From Rhizomucor pusillus (taxonomy: Eukaryota > Mucoromycota > Mucoromycetes > Mucorales > Lichtheimiaceae), in assembly GCA_900175165.2 (NCBI GenBank), contig FWWN02000541.1, forward strand, positions 1 through 12,163: a stretch of 12,163 bases of DNA. The letters run 5' to 3'. The notes under the pieces are model-generated. The model worked only from the letters and a program-made list of their open reading frames with translations. It did no database searches and was not told the DNA's origin. Made by a program: the position numbers and the translations under genes. Every line of letters begins with the position of its first letter. Position 1 is the first letter of the stretch. Below, piece after piece: positions 1 to 8,620 of this stretch.

Positions 1-93
1 ATCCCCGACGATTTCAAGGCTTCGGTTACAAGCTTGAAAATAGCGAGACTCGAAAGTTTACGGGAGAATTCTTTACTAGGAATCTACGACTAA
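1..93 (+). CDS. C-terminal end of an unidentified protein (5' partial)
   Basis: Frame 1 is open from the window edge and ends with TAA at 91-93, giving 30 residues that begin IPDDFKASV and end SLLGIYD. The composition is protein-like: mixed charged and hydrophobic residues, a likely helix in the middle and an acidic end. No ATG is needed because the gene would start outside the window. I do not recognise the family. It could be a chance open frame, since 30 codons is short. The other two plus frames and the minus frames over this stretch look less like protein. Confidence 0.33.
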   Translation: MPDDFKASVTSLKIARLESLRENSLLGIYD

Positions 94-1409
94 GTATAAG
101 AAGACGGTCTGCGGATTTGTTGGGGAGCCCGCTTCCAAGAAAGAAAAAAAAGCCATCTATTTTATATCTCTCACTCTTGATTTGGTGGTGGCGCACACAC
201 GCCCGGCATTTCGCCTTAGTCCATAACAGTAGCGTTTATCTCTTTATCTTCTCAACGTGTTGGAGCGTGATGGGGGCTTCCGGAACACAAATTCTTAATC
301 CACAGATCCTCATATTGCGTTCCTACTATTCATTCCAATATAGTACAGTATGTTTCCATCCGAAAGAACTTTATACATTCAACCGTTCATTTCAACATAG
401 GAGGTTTCCATACAAAGAGCTTGCATTGATACCATCACGGATCACGAATAGGAACTAGGAATTAGGAAGTATGAATAGGAATACGACCGAGCCTCTGGCA
501 GGAAGAAAAAAAAGGTCTATTTCCTTGTTTGCAGACTTGTCCAGATAGACGGTGAGGCCAGTTACGACGCTCCCAGACTTGGCTCCATGTGGTGGCGATT
601 GAAACCGTATCTTCGCAAGCGACGAAGAGAAGTGGGCAACAATCATTGCATTTTGGTAGATTGCGGAAAATTTTGCGAAAGTGAATGAGTATTTATGCTC
701 TGTCTTTATGTACCGGAAAACAATGTCCTCGATTTGAGAACAATGCCGTCGTTCCCAAAAGATCTGCGAGCGTCTTGCCCGACCACTGAAAGCGACGTCT
801 CTTTTGTCAAGAAGATCAGTCTAGCTTTAAATTCCCTCTCTTCCATGCACCGTGCACTTTTCTGGAGAAAAAGCACTTCCCCCTCGAGGACGAAATGTTT
901 CCATGGACATAAATATTACAAAATAAAATCAAATCACAATATCTGCTAAAACCAGCTTCATAAATCAATGCTACAGGTTGCCGACGTGCATCCGTACGCT
1001 CTGCCAGCTTTCATGGCAAAAAAGTTGAGAAAGAGCAGTTGAAAATGTTTGACATGCCCCACCCTCTCTCCCCCCTCTCTCTCTCACTCTTTCGGCGTGT
1101 ATGGCGCAAAAGAAGAGACCATAGAGTGACCACTTATCTTCGCGAGGTGGCCAGGGAGCGGTGTAAAAGAGAACTTGCAAGGCTGCTGTGGAGGTAGCCA
1201 GGATGAAGGTGCAAGACAGCTCGACCGGGCGGTGATGCCCATGGAAGTGCAGCTGCGCGAGAGGCCTCAGATGGCGTCGACGCAGATGGAAAGCAAAAGT
1301 ATGTACGATGCAGTGACGGCGCAGAGCAGCAACGTTTGGTCTGCGCTCTGTCTTCTTCACTCATGCTTACTGATCAAAAGCTACTGCTGCCGCTGCTGCT
1401 TTTGCTAAT
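94..1409. other. Intergenic stretch with no supportable gene
   Basis: Open frames here overlap on both strands, mostly lack ATG starts, and have low-complexity or Cys/Leu/Arg-skewed translations. One minus-strand frame (706-925, no good start) reads like protein near its end but matches nothing I know. A CT-rich simple tract lies at about 1061-1090 and a cluster of TAGGAA hexamers at 449-481. I see no tRNA, rRNA or recognisable transposon protein in this stretch. Confidence 0.45.
449..481. repeat. Cluster of four TAGGAA hexamers
   Basis: TAGGAA occurs at 449-454, 456-461, 463-468 and 476-481, with start spacings of 7, 7 and 13 bases. The regular 7-base step suggests a small imperfect tandem repeat rather than separate binding sites. 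Function unknown. Confidence 0.55.
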
Positions 1410-1704
1410 ATGCCAAATTTGGCAACCCGGCAGAGCAACGTGCGTACAAAGTTTGATGCGGATGGAGGACGAGATCACTGTATCGAGTGAAATTCGCCTT
1501 TTGCTGGAAATATTGTCAAGCTGTTGTCAACGATGGTTACACAGTCGTACCAAAACGGTCCACCGAAACAGACCTGTGAGCTTGGGCTGTCCGTGGCTGT
1601 AGAGCCATACATTGGTCACGTTGCAAAAGTGAGTATATATTCATGTATGTGCTCATGAGACTGAATCAAGCTTACAGTTGCCTGGATGGTATCGCCATAA
1701 ATGA
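1410..1704 (+). CDS. Possible small spliced gene, unknown function
   Basis: An ATG at 1410 opens a protein-like frame (MPNLATRQSN...) that meets TGA at 1488. The same frame resumes with a convincing stretch (MVTQSYQNGPPKQ... to ...EPYIGHVAK) ending at a GTGAGT donor at 1629. A 49-bp intron (1629-1677, ending CTTACAG) joins it in frame to a short exon ending LPGWYRHK and TGA at 1702-1704. Removing a second candidate intron at 1440-1520 (donor GTGCGT, acceptor TCAAG) skips the stop and gives exons 1410-1439, 1521-1628 and 1678-1704, a 54-residue protein. I see no signal peptide, membrane segment or known motif in this model. Other frames here are also open, including one with a leucine-rich, signal-like start at 1363. 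The model could be wrong or the locus could be a relic. Confidence 0.2.
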
Positions 1705-1795
1705 CAAGGCCAATTTATTACTGAGTCGTATGTATCAACGCGAAAAGATCATTTTTAAGAGATGATCGAAAGGGTAGACTTTCCAAAATTGGTTT

Positions 1796-2171
1796 TCATT
1801 GGCTATATATGTCTACAATATACCGTAGACATTGTAGAAAGACGCTCTGTTCCTCCTTAATTTCCTGTCCAGCAGTTTTCTCAGGAGCTTCGGTTGCCTA
1901 TTGTTGCCGCGCTGTTGAGGGTGTAACTTTGAGGCTGCTGCAAATGCATTAGAATCGACCATCCATAGTACAACATAAACGACTCTTTACACACCGGTGG
2001 TTTCTCGTGGTTAAACGTGCATTTATCGCCCTTTCTGCATGTGCCAAATTCAAAGAACTTACACTGCCTACTGGCCCGTCGTGACTCCTCCTGCAACGCT
2101 CGCTTTCCCATCATGGAAGGATCTTTGGACGACACGGCATCTTTGGTTTCATCGATCAAGCCATCATCATA
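1796..2171 (-). pseudogene. NUFIP1: NUFIP1/Rsa1-like 3' gene fragment (CCCH finger + C-terminal motif), frameshifted
   Basis: Reading on the minus strand, the first part encodes an acidic linker and a CCCH zinc finger with C-x7-C-x5-C-x3-H spacing (CKFFEFGTC, then RKGDKC, then TFNH). A 53-bp intron (1938-1990; donor GTAAAG, branch-like TCTAAT, acceptor TTTGCAG) joins it in frame to an exon ending QPKLLRKLLD. The conserved NUFIP tail then continues only in another frame as EIKEEQSVFLQCLRYIV, ending at TGA (1796-1798). One base is therefore missing near 1860-1868, in a G run. Together these match the end of NUFIP1/Rsa1, the box C/D snoRNP assembly factor of the R2TP pathway. A TGA at 2172-2174 closes the frame upstream. 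The conserved NUFIP1 domain that should lie upstream is not found before the permease gene. Either this is a truncated pseudogene or the assembly has indels. The family match is inferred by eye. Confidence 0.55.
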
Positions 2172-2173
2172 TC

Positions 2174-2345
2174 ATGATCGCTGATATCACCGTTGCTCTC
2201 GTATCTAATATTGATCTGCCAATTCGTAATTCGAGAGATGTCCAGCGAGAAGGTCGGCAGTATGCTGCACCAATGACAGCAGAAGTTGCGGCCATTATCC
2301 CTGGAGATGGTTTGCGAATTTGTTTCGAAGCAGCGAAAAGCTATA
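2174..2345 (+). mobile_element. Possible Helitron Rep/helicase protein remnant
   Basis: A plus-strand frame reads MIADITVALVSNIDLPIRN and then, at 2246-2311, REGRQYAAPMTAEVAAIIPG followed by DG. In Helitron Rep/helicase proteins a segment of the form RRYN-x-PT-x-x-EVA-x-I-x-x-GD is widely conserved upstream of the helicase-like (Rep) domain, and this stretch resembles it closely. The match fades after the GDG. None of the later Rep HUH or helicase motifs appear, so this would be a fragment of under 200 bp. It lies directly against the truncated NUFIP1-like fragment on the other strand. A minus-strand frame over the same bases is also partly open, so chance resemblance is possible. Confidence 0.35.
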
Positions 2346-2661
2346 TTTCATGTGTAGTATTCCCTCAAACATGGATTCATGCGAGTATATTCTACAGACT
2401 TGGATCAGTCATGAGCTTCGGCGGACCAAGTGCAGAGAGTGAAGCGAAGCGTGAAGCGGTTGTAAAAGAAGAGGGTATATCATTTTCTTATATTTTAGCA
2501 ATCGGACGACAAAGTATGAGAATGAACGGGAATCAAGTCAAGCAAGATACAACTTTAAAGGAGGAGAGAAGAATGAAGTGAGACCAGGGAGATGAGAGGA
2601 AGAGGAGGAGGACGAGGAAGTGAAAGAATTTACAACCAAATGGATAGGCCAGTGGACTCAA
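2346..2661. other. Gap holding a purine-rich tract; no clear gene
   Basis: The interval contains a strongly purine-rich stretch on the plus strand at about 2553-2627, which is CT-rich on the minus strand. Such tracts often mark fungal promoters or leaders, here possibly for the minus-strand NUFIP1-like gene. A plus-strand ORF from ATG 2411 (MSFGGPSAESEAKREAVVKE...) looks protein-like for about 21 residues and then turns ordinary. I cannot connect it to a family or a credible splice pattern. No poly(A) signal for the permease gene was recognised here. Confidence 0.4.
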
Positions 2662-5327
2662 TTAAACGGATGGAGGTCCACGGTGTACAACTACAGACGA
2701 ACACGCCATATCGTATTCTACAGCTTGGATAGCATCTGCGACCTCATCGCAGACTTGGCGAGATCCAATCAGGTCAAGAACACCGGCTCTCAGCAGAAGA
2801 GGCAGTGCGCTTGGATGAACTTGAACGAGGAATACATTGATCCCGCGCGCATGATACGACTCGATGGTTTCATATAATATTTGTACAGCACTAATGTATA
2901 TGAGTGTTTTCGAAAATTCCCAAATCGAAATACTATTAACGTACCTTGCATCTATAAATTCCATTCCACCGAGGTCAAAGATCACGTATCGCAGCTTGTC
3001 GGTTCGTCGAGGAGCCTCGGAAGGATGTACTGACAGGTCTCCATAGTGTTCTAAGCGTCGTAGTCTATCTTTAAGTTGGCCTACCATGTGTCAAAAGTAA
3101 GTAAGCAGCAGTCAATATTAGAGCACCAAGTTGTTGTCCTTCACCTGTATTTGCAAAATACAATGGTTCCTCGACCCGTACAATCAGCACGTCCTCTAGA
3201 TGCTCGACTTTTTCGCGACTGCTTTTGATGGGACTGAACTTATACAAGGTTTCCTTTACACGACCCTAATAACAAACAGTCAGGTTAATTTTATCAGAAA
3301 GGTCTAAACGTGTCATGTCCTACCATGATAGTAATACGCGGATAACTGCTCTGCTTGATTGTAATCATTAAACTGAATATGACGGCAATCGCTGTGCCGA
3401 CCTCCAGCGAGAACACCATGGTCGCTGTGAAAGTTGTTGCAAGCAGAAGCACATCCTTCCATGCACGGACCCGCAACATGAACTTCAAGTCATGTGGGAG
3501 TTCTTGGAGCAATGCAAAGACCGCCATGAAAATGACGCCGCTCAACGTAGCTGAAGGCAGATAATACAGATGAGGCAGCAAAAACCCAGTGACTATGATA
3601 GTTGTAAAGCCAGATATCAATCCAGACATTTGTGTCTTTGGACCGGCTGCTTCATGCACTTTGCTGCGAGGAAACTAGCGAGTGACGCGATTGACAGAAA
3701 AAAAAAAGAAATTAGGTTCATTGTCTGACAAATAACCTTATTATTACTCAAACTTACAGATCCAAAAGCTGGAAAGGTCTGGAAGAAGCTGCCGACAATG
3801 TTTGCAGTTCCTAACGCAACGAGCTCCCGATTTGCACTGACAAAGTAATTGTGCTTGCGAGCAAACGTCTTGCCTGCGGCGATCGATTCGACGAATCCAA
3901 TGATAGAAATAATCGCAGCGTTCACAAGGATATTCTTCATATCTGCGCCTGACGGAAGGGAGGGGAGGCTGGGTAGGGGAAGTGGAGGAATTATGCCGGA
4001 TGACGACGATGATGATCCCACTTTGCCGAGCACGTTGACACCCTTTTGATCCAGCTGGAATATTCTACACACAAGCGTACTCGCAATGACGACTAAAAGG
4101 ACTTCAGGTATACGTCGCAGGGCAGGGAAACATCGCTTGAGAAAGGACAGTCCGAAGAGCACAGTTAGGACGCATGCAGACAACGCTGCTGTGACGAGAT
4201 GGATTTCGTGGATATGTCCCGCGATGAAAATGATGCGATGGATCGTCGTAGATTCAGGTGAGATACCTGCATGCGCTGCAGCTTCATCGAGGCCCAGGAG
4301 AAATATCGTTTGTTGTATCATGACGACGACAGCAACGGCGGTGATGAAGCCACGCAGCAGAGCACGGCTCATGAGACTGTCAAGAAATCCAAGTCGAAAG
4401 ATACCAAGCGCCAAAGTAAACAAACCAACAAAGAAGGCTGTCAAGGTTGCAATCGAAGCTGCCGCCGCTGGGTCCAAAGGGATCTTTTGGTGTGCAATAC
4501 CAGACCCAACCATGAGCGACACGGTGGCCTCAGGACCGACTGATAGTTCTCTGCAGCAAAATCATCCCCCATTCTTATCAGCACACTCACATGCATCTCC
4601 CAATCAATATTGATTATCTATTATACTTACGGTGACATGCCTAAGCATGCATAGATAATGGTAGATATCGTCACGGTGTACAATCCATGGATAGCTGGCA
4701 ATCTGCAGAGACCGGTGGCATATGACAGGGCCTGGGGAACAAAGAGTGCGGATACACTCAGACCAGAGGACAAGTCTTGTTTAAGCTTATCTTTAGAGTA
4801 CTCGGGTAGCCATTGTAGAATCGGAATATAATAACGTGAGCGTGTTTTAAGGAGATTCCAGGTAGATTCAGGGCCCCGCATGTCAATTTTGGCTGAAGGA
4901 ACTATATCAAAGGGGTTTATGGATCGACGTCGGTCAGTGCTTTAATGATTCCTGCCGCGTAATATACTTACTTGGACTCGGTGAAGCCGTTGTACATCGA
5001 GAGACAGGTTGGCAAGGGTATTGCTCATCGTTTGATATCGATAGATAGACTGGATGTCCTCCTCTCCTGTCTCCTGACGCTGCCTTTAAGCATGTCGTTT
5101 CATCGATATCGATATCTTCGCTTTGGAATGTGCTTGTCGAGACTACTGAAGATGTGCCGTTGCTGCCGACACTGCTACTGTCCTTGTCAATGTAGATCGT
5201 TGGCTCCAGATGATCTACAGGCATGTTAACGACAAAGATTAGGTGGATAAACAGTAACTCATCAATGATCGCTAGCAAACGCACCATCGTCGTTTAAATA
5301 AGAATATGTAGGTGGATATGGTGACAT
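2662..5327 (-). CDS. SulP/SLC26 anion (sulfate) permease with C-terminal STAS domain
   Basis: The gene has eight exons: 5285-5327, 4972-5214, 4631-4901, 3758-4550, 3324-3674, 3145-3265, 2945-3080 and 2662-2890. All junctions are GT..AG and in frame; introns are 54-83 bp and the protein is 728 residues. Residues 1 to about 110 are a hydrophilic cytosolic tail. The membrane domain (about 115-570) opens with a SulP signature (LPEYSKDKL..., then QALSYATGL), followed by SVGPEATVSLMVG near 190 and GSFFQTFPAFGS near 450. A Ser/Pro-rich loop lies in the third quarter. The STAS domain (about 580-715) contains FANTGQLKDRLRRLE and FDLGGMEFIDASAVQIL. SulP proteins move sulfate or related anions across membranes; the GPE region looks closer to yeast YPR003C than to Sul1/Sul2. 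The ATG at 5327 is the first after a TATA box. In-frame ATGs at 5287 and 5224 fall inside intron 1 in this model. Substrate is inferred from family only. Confidence 0.94.
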
Positions 5328-5464
5328 CTTTTCTGCAAATAAAGGAAGAAGAAGGGCGAAATCTTATATGTAAGTTTAGCCTCTTTAATATGATTTTTTT
5401 CTGTCGGTTGATGCCTGATCGCCCTTAGAAAGCAGCTGTAGAAAATACCTTTCAACTCTTTCTA

Positions 5465-5472
5465 TATTTATA
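5465..5472 (-). promoter_or_regulatory. TATA box for the SulP permease gene
   Basis: The minus strand reads TATAAATA, a strong TATA match, 145 bp upstream of the ATG at 5327. The stretch between contains no other ATG and includes a CT-rich block just before the start, which supports 5327 as the first translated codon. Confidence 0.5.
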
Positions 5473-5913
5473 CAAGACAAGCATGCTCTCGGATTGACAA
5501 CCCCAATCCAAGTTGGCCCCCAAATCCACCCCCTCGTGCCTTTTTCTGCAGTTTATTTTCTAATAATGCCATTGTTCTTGATAAACCGATAAGTACGAGT
5601 CAAATTGAGTAACAGAACAAAAAACTCTGTAATTAAAGCAACCCTTAAATATTGATAGTGGCTTGAAGATGGTCGATGCCATGAAATCTGACGGCTGGAC
5701 ACTGCTGCTGTGAATCACAAAGCCACAAGGGTCCTCCTCTCTATCGGATATCGTTGCAAACAGCAACCATTGGCACCCTGTTCATCAAGCCAAACATTAC
5801 TTTGGAGAGTAGTATATCTACAGTTGTTATAAGTTGTAGCATTGGATCAAGTTGGGTGTGCAAGTCCGCATAGTGTGTGTGCACAGCTCCATGCGAGCAG
5901 GTCATTGCTGACT

Positions 5914-5921
5914 TTATATAT
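5914..5921 (+). promoter_or_regulatory. TATA box for the Cdc4-type gene
   Basis: The plus strand reads TTATATAT, 158 bp upstream of the ATG at 6072, followed by a pyrimidine block at 5982-6000. No ATG occurs between the box and the start codon. Confidence 0.45.
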
Positions 5922-6071
5922 CGAGCTAGCTGAGAGAGGGAGATCTCCTATCGGCGGCGCTCGTCGACTGGGGGATACTGGCTTTTTTTCCTCTCACACC
6001 CGGCACAGTTGTTCAAAATTACGTCCCGCAAGAGCGCCTCGATTCCTGTTCAGAAATCAAGATTATCCTTC

Positions 6072-7898
6072 ATGGACATTTGCGGACCCGAAGACCTCAG
6101 TCCGCCAGCGACTCCTCCTACATTCTTTGCAATGACTGCAACGTCGAGCAGTGCTGCTGCTGCTGCTGCCGCCGCATCGCAACCGTCTCCGTCAGAGCTC
6201 AGCAGTCCTCGGCCTACGCAACGACACAGGTTGTCACTCGTCGATCCGGCATTTGGTGGCAATCCAGCCGAACTAGCTACTATTTTTAACGAGGAGCAGC
6301 TGGAACATATCCGTCACTTGAAAACGTCATTTCAACAGCTCACCCCCCAGCAGCAACAGTTTTTGCTGTTCGAAATCATAAACTGTTGCGACAGCTCGCA
6401 GCTGACATATCTGAACAGTCTCATTGCACCTCGTCTAAAGATAGATTTTTTGAAGGAGCTGCCGATCGAGATATCTCTGCATGTCTTGTCATTCATTGAC
6501 GACCCAAAGACCTTGGCGAGGGCTGCCTGTGTCTCGACATTTTGGAACTCGCTGTTGCGGGACGAGGCAACGTGGAAATCGCTCTGCATGAAACACCAAT
6601 ACCGTCGACGCAATTCCAGCATTTGCGGTGGCGAGTTGCTTGCGCCGCCCAGCAAACGCTTGAACTTTTCATACCGAGAATATTTCAAACGCAAATACAA
6701 CATCGCTGCGGCATGGGCACATGGCGGTCGGGTGAACGTTGTTGAAGAAGGTTTTGGAGACGAGCTGGTGACACAGCTTCAGTTCGATGAAAAATACATT
6801 GCCGTCGGATGTGACAACCATCGTATCGAAATCTTTGATACCAAAACAACCCGAAAGATTCGAACTTTGGAAGGCCACGAAGGGGGTGTCTGGGCAATGC
6901 AGTTTAAGGGTCCAGATAGGCATGATCCTAACTATATACTTGTGTCTGGTGGCTGCGATCGGTAAAAGAATACAAACGAAAAATGCTTTAAATAACAAGG
7001 TTGCTAACGTGAACCTTTTTGAATCAGCGATGTCCGTGTTTGGGACATGGCAACCGGCCGATTACTGCACGTTTTGCGTGGTCACACATCGACCGTGCGG
7101 TGTCTCAAAATGAGGGATAAGCGCATTGTGGTCACTGGTTCAAGAGACGCTACGATGCGCGTCTGGGATATCCAGCGAGGTGCCTTGATGCATGTGCTTG
7201 GTGGCCATCAGGGAAGCGTACGATGCTTGGAAATCTGTGGAAACGTGGTCGCATCGGGCTCCTATGATACAACGGCGCGACTTTGGGACTTGTACTCTGG
7301 ACGGTGCCTGTTTGTTTTAATTGGACATTTGCAGCAAATCTATTCCATTGCCTTTGACGGTCAACGAGTTGTAACTGGATCGCTTGATTCAAATATCCGC
7401 GTGTGGTCGGCAGAAACAGGACAATGCTTGGCAACACTCCATGGACATACCTCACTGGTAGGACAGCTTCAACTGAGTGGAACGACTTTGGTGAGCGGAG
7501 GCTCGGATGGATGTCTTCGTGTTTGGGATCTCCAACACTACGAATGCGTTCAACAGATTTCCGCACATGATAATTCTGTTACATCGCTGCAGTTTGATGA
7601 CAGACGAATGGTCAGCGCCGGCAACGACGGTCGAACGAAGCTGTGGGATATCAAACAGGGACGGTTAATCCGAAATTTGACAACGTTAGCCAAAACGGTG
7701 TGGAAAATCCAATTTAATGACACAAAGGCGGTGATATTGATGCAGCGTCGATCGCCAGAAAATCCAGATCTTAACAAAACGGTGATGGAAGTACATGACT
7801 TTGACACTGAATCCCCATCATCGTCATCATCATCATCCGCATTTTCATCCGCATCTTCATCTCACTCCTCAGCACAGCTGTCATCATCGTATCGATAA
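6072..7898 (+). CDS. CDC4: Cdc4/Fbw7-type F-box/WD40 protein (SCF ubiquitin ligase substrate receptor)
   Basis: Two exons, 6072-6961 and 7028-7898, are joined across a 66-bp GT..AG intron in frame, giving 586 residues. The order is: Ser/Pro-rich N-terminus with eight alanines (28-35); a Cdc4-like dimerisation segment (about 80-126); an F-box (about 127-172, LPIEISLHVLSFIDD); WD40 repeats from about 250 to 550; and a Ser-rich tail. Family knowledge: the F-box binds Skp1 and the propeller binds phosphodegrons. The three Arg that correspond to human FBXW7 R465, R479 and R505 are present as R321 (HTSTVRC), R336 (GSRDAT) and R362 (GSVRC), and the paired Tyr as Y376 and Y402. The segment GHTSLVGQLQLS also resembles yeast Cdc4 more than Met30. 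The same frame reaches 6009 without an ATG, so 6072 is the start. Expected role: nuclear degradation of phosphorylated cell-cycle regulators. Paralogues elsewhere in the genome cannot be excluded. Confidence 0.93.
6153..6176 (+). repeat. Alanine-codon microsatellite in the Cdc4-type gene
   Basis: Five GCT codons are followed by GCC, GCC and GCA, encoding eight consecutive alanines at residues 28-35 of the N-terminal disordered region. Repeat-length changes in multiples of three would be tolerated, so this is a likely polymorphic site. Confidence 0.8.
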
Positions 7899-8620
7899 GT
7901 AGGATGGACACAGACTAAAATAGCCACCTTAAGGAACTGGCTTCATACCTTATTCTTGTCCATTTCACTCCCCCCTTTCCATCATTCGTTGTTTCATGTT
8001 TTTGGTGTTTTTTCTTTCAATTTTGCTAATGTATAAATCTCTCCCCCTACTTTTTTTTTTTCGCCATCTATATTCTGGGAAAGTGACGTTTCCATGGAAT
8101 AATTGATATACTCTTCTTTTTTTCTTTTTGAAATGCTTTATACATCTGCTGTGTTCATTCTTGACTGATGGCATTGTCGGTGGTATTGCAAACATCAACC
8201 ATCCAAATGCGTCATTAAATCACCTCCCATCCCATGCAGTCAGTGCGTTAACACAGCGAGTGGCATAAAGATGCCTGAAAATAAAACATCTTGAAGTCAC
8301 CGGCGCACATGGCGAATGTTCTTTAAATTACACACATAAAGCTGTATGCATCGTAGATGCAGACCGACGCAATGCATCCGAATGAATCCTGAAAATCTCG
8401 ATGTCGGTAACTTTACAGAAAAGTATGCATGATAACGATGATGCAATAATTTTCACTCATGCTCTTTTCTTTCCTTTAGTTTATATTACATTTATAGAAT
8501 ATGTAGAAATTATGGGCGAAGGGAACAATAAGAAGAGTTTAACTTTATGCGCAATGCTGTTGGAAACTATGCAGGATTTTTTCCACAATATCTTCGTTGT
8601 TAAAAAGGAAAAGGAGCTCA
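7899..8620. other. 3' flank and intergenic stretch
   Basis: This holds the 3' untranslated region of the Cdc4-type gene, rich in T runs (about 8050-8130), and one AATAAA at 8280-8285. A plus-strand frame with an ATG at 8401 runs 78 codons to 8637. Its start and end are low-complexity or hydrophobic, it overlaps the end of the F-box locus, and it matches nothing I know, so I do not call it. No RNA gene was seen. Confidence 0.45.
8280..8285 (+). terminator. Candidate poly(A) signal of the Cdc4-type gene
   Basis: A canonical AATAAA lies about 380 bp beyond the stop codon at 7896-7898. It is the only canonical hexamer I noticed on this strand before the next locus. The true cleavage site could be earlier, using a variant signal. 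Confidence 0.35.

Larger units (their letters stand above)
5328..6071. other. Divergent promoter region between permease and F-box/WD40 gene
   Basis: This 744-bp gap separates two start codons facing away from each other. Each side has a TATA-like box about 145-160 bp from its ATG and a pyrimidine-rich leader (for example 5980-6000 on the plus strand). I found no ATG in either predicted leader downstream of the TATA box. I looked for a CACGTG-type Cbf1/Met4 site that would link the permease to sulfur control and did not see one. A minus-strand open frame at 5560-5766 lacks a good start and is not supported as a gene. Confidence 0.5.

Noticed and set aside
117..458. 113-codon plus-strand open frame
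   Set aside because: It starts with TTG, has Lys, Trp and Ser/Phe-rich low-complexity stretches, no known motif and no splice context.
971..1364. Overlapping open frames on both strands
   Set aside because: Their translations are Arg/His/Cys/Ser-rich and overlap one another. None has a recognisable domain; they look like by-products of a GC-richer, simple-sequence region.
1336..1602. Possible secreted protein with a leucine-rich signal peptide
   Set aside because: The leucine run comes from CTG-repeat-like DNA starting at ATG 1363. The rest shows no domain, and a different frame over the same bases reads better as protein.
1812..1838. Inverted repeat TCTACAAT / ATTGTAGA as a terminator or transposon end
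   Set aside because: It falls inside the NUFIP-like coding tail and is too short to support either role in a eukaryote.
2411..2581. Plus-strand mini-gene starting MSFGGPSAES
   Set aside because: The coding look fades after about 21 residues, and the only nearby GT..AG pair would give a 24-bp intron, shorter than any other here.
4934..5287. Permease start at ATG 5287 or 5224
   Set aside because: ATG 5327 is the first ATG after the TATA box and splices cleanly into the same frame. The 5287 start adds a hydrophobic segment unexpected for SulP N-termini.
5560..5766. Minus-strand open frame in the divergent promoter
   Set aside because: It starts at TTG, has no motif, and lies where promoter elements are expected.
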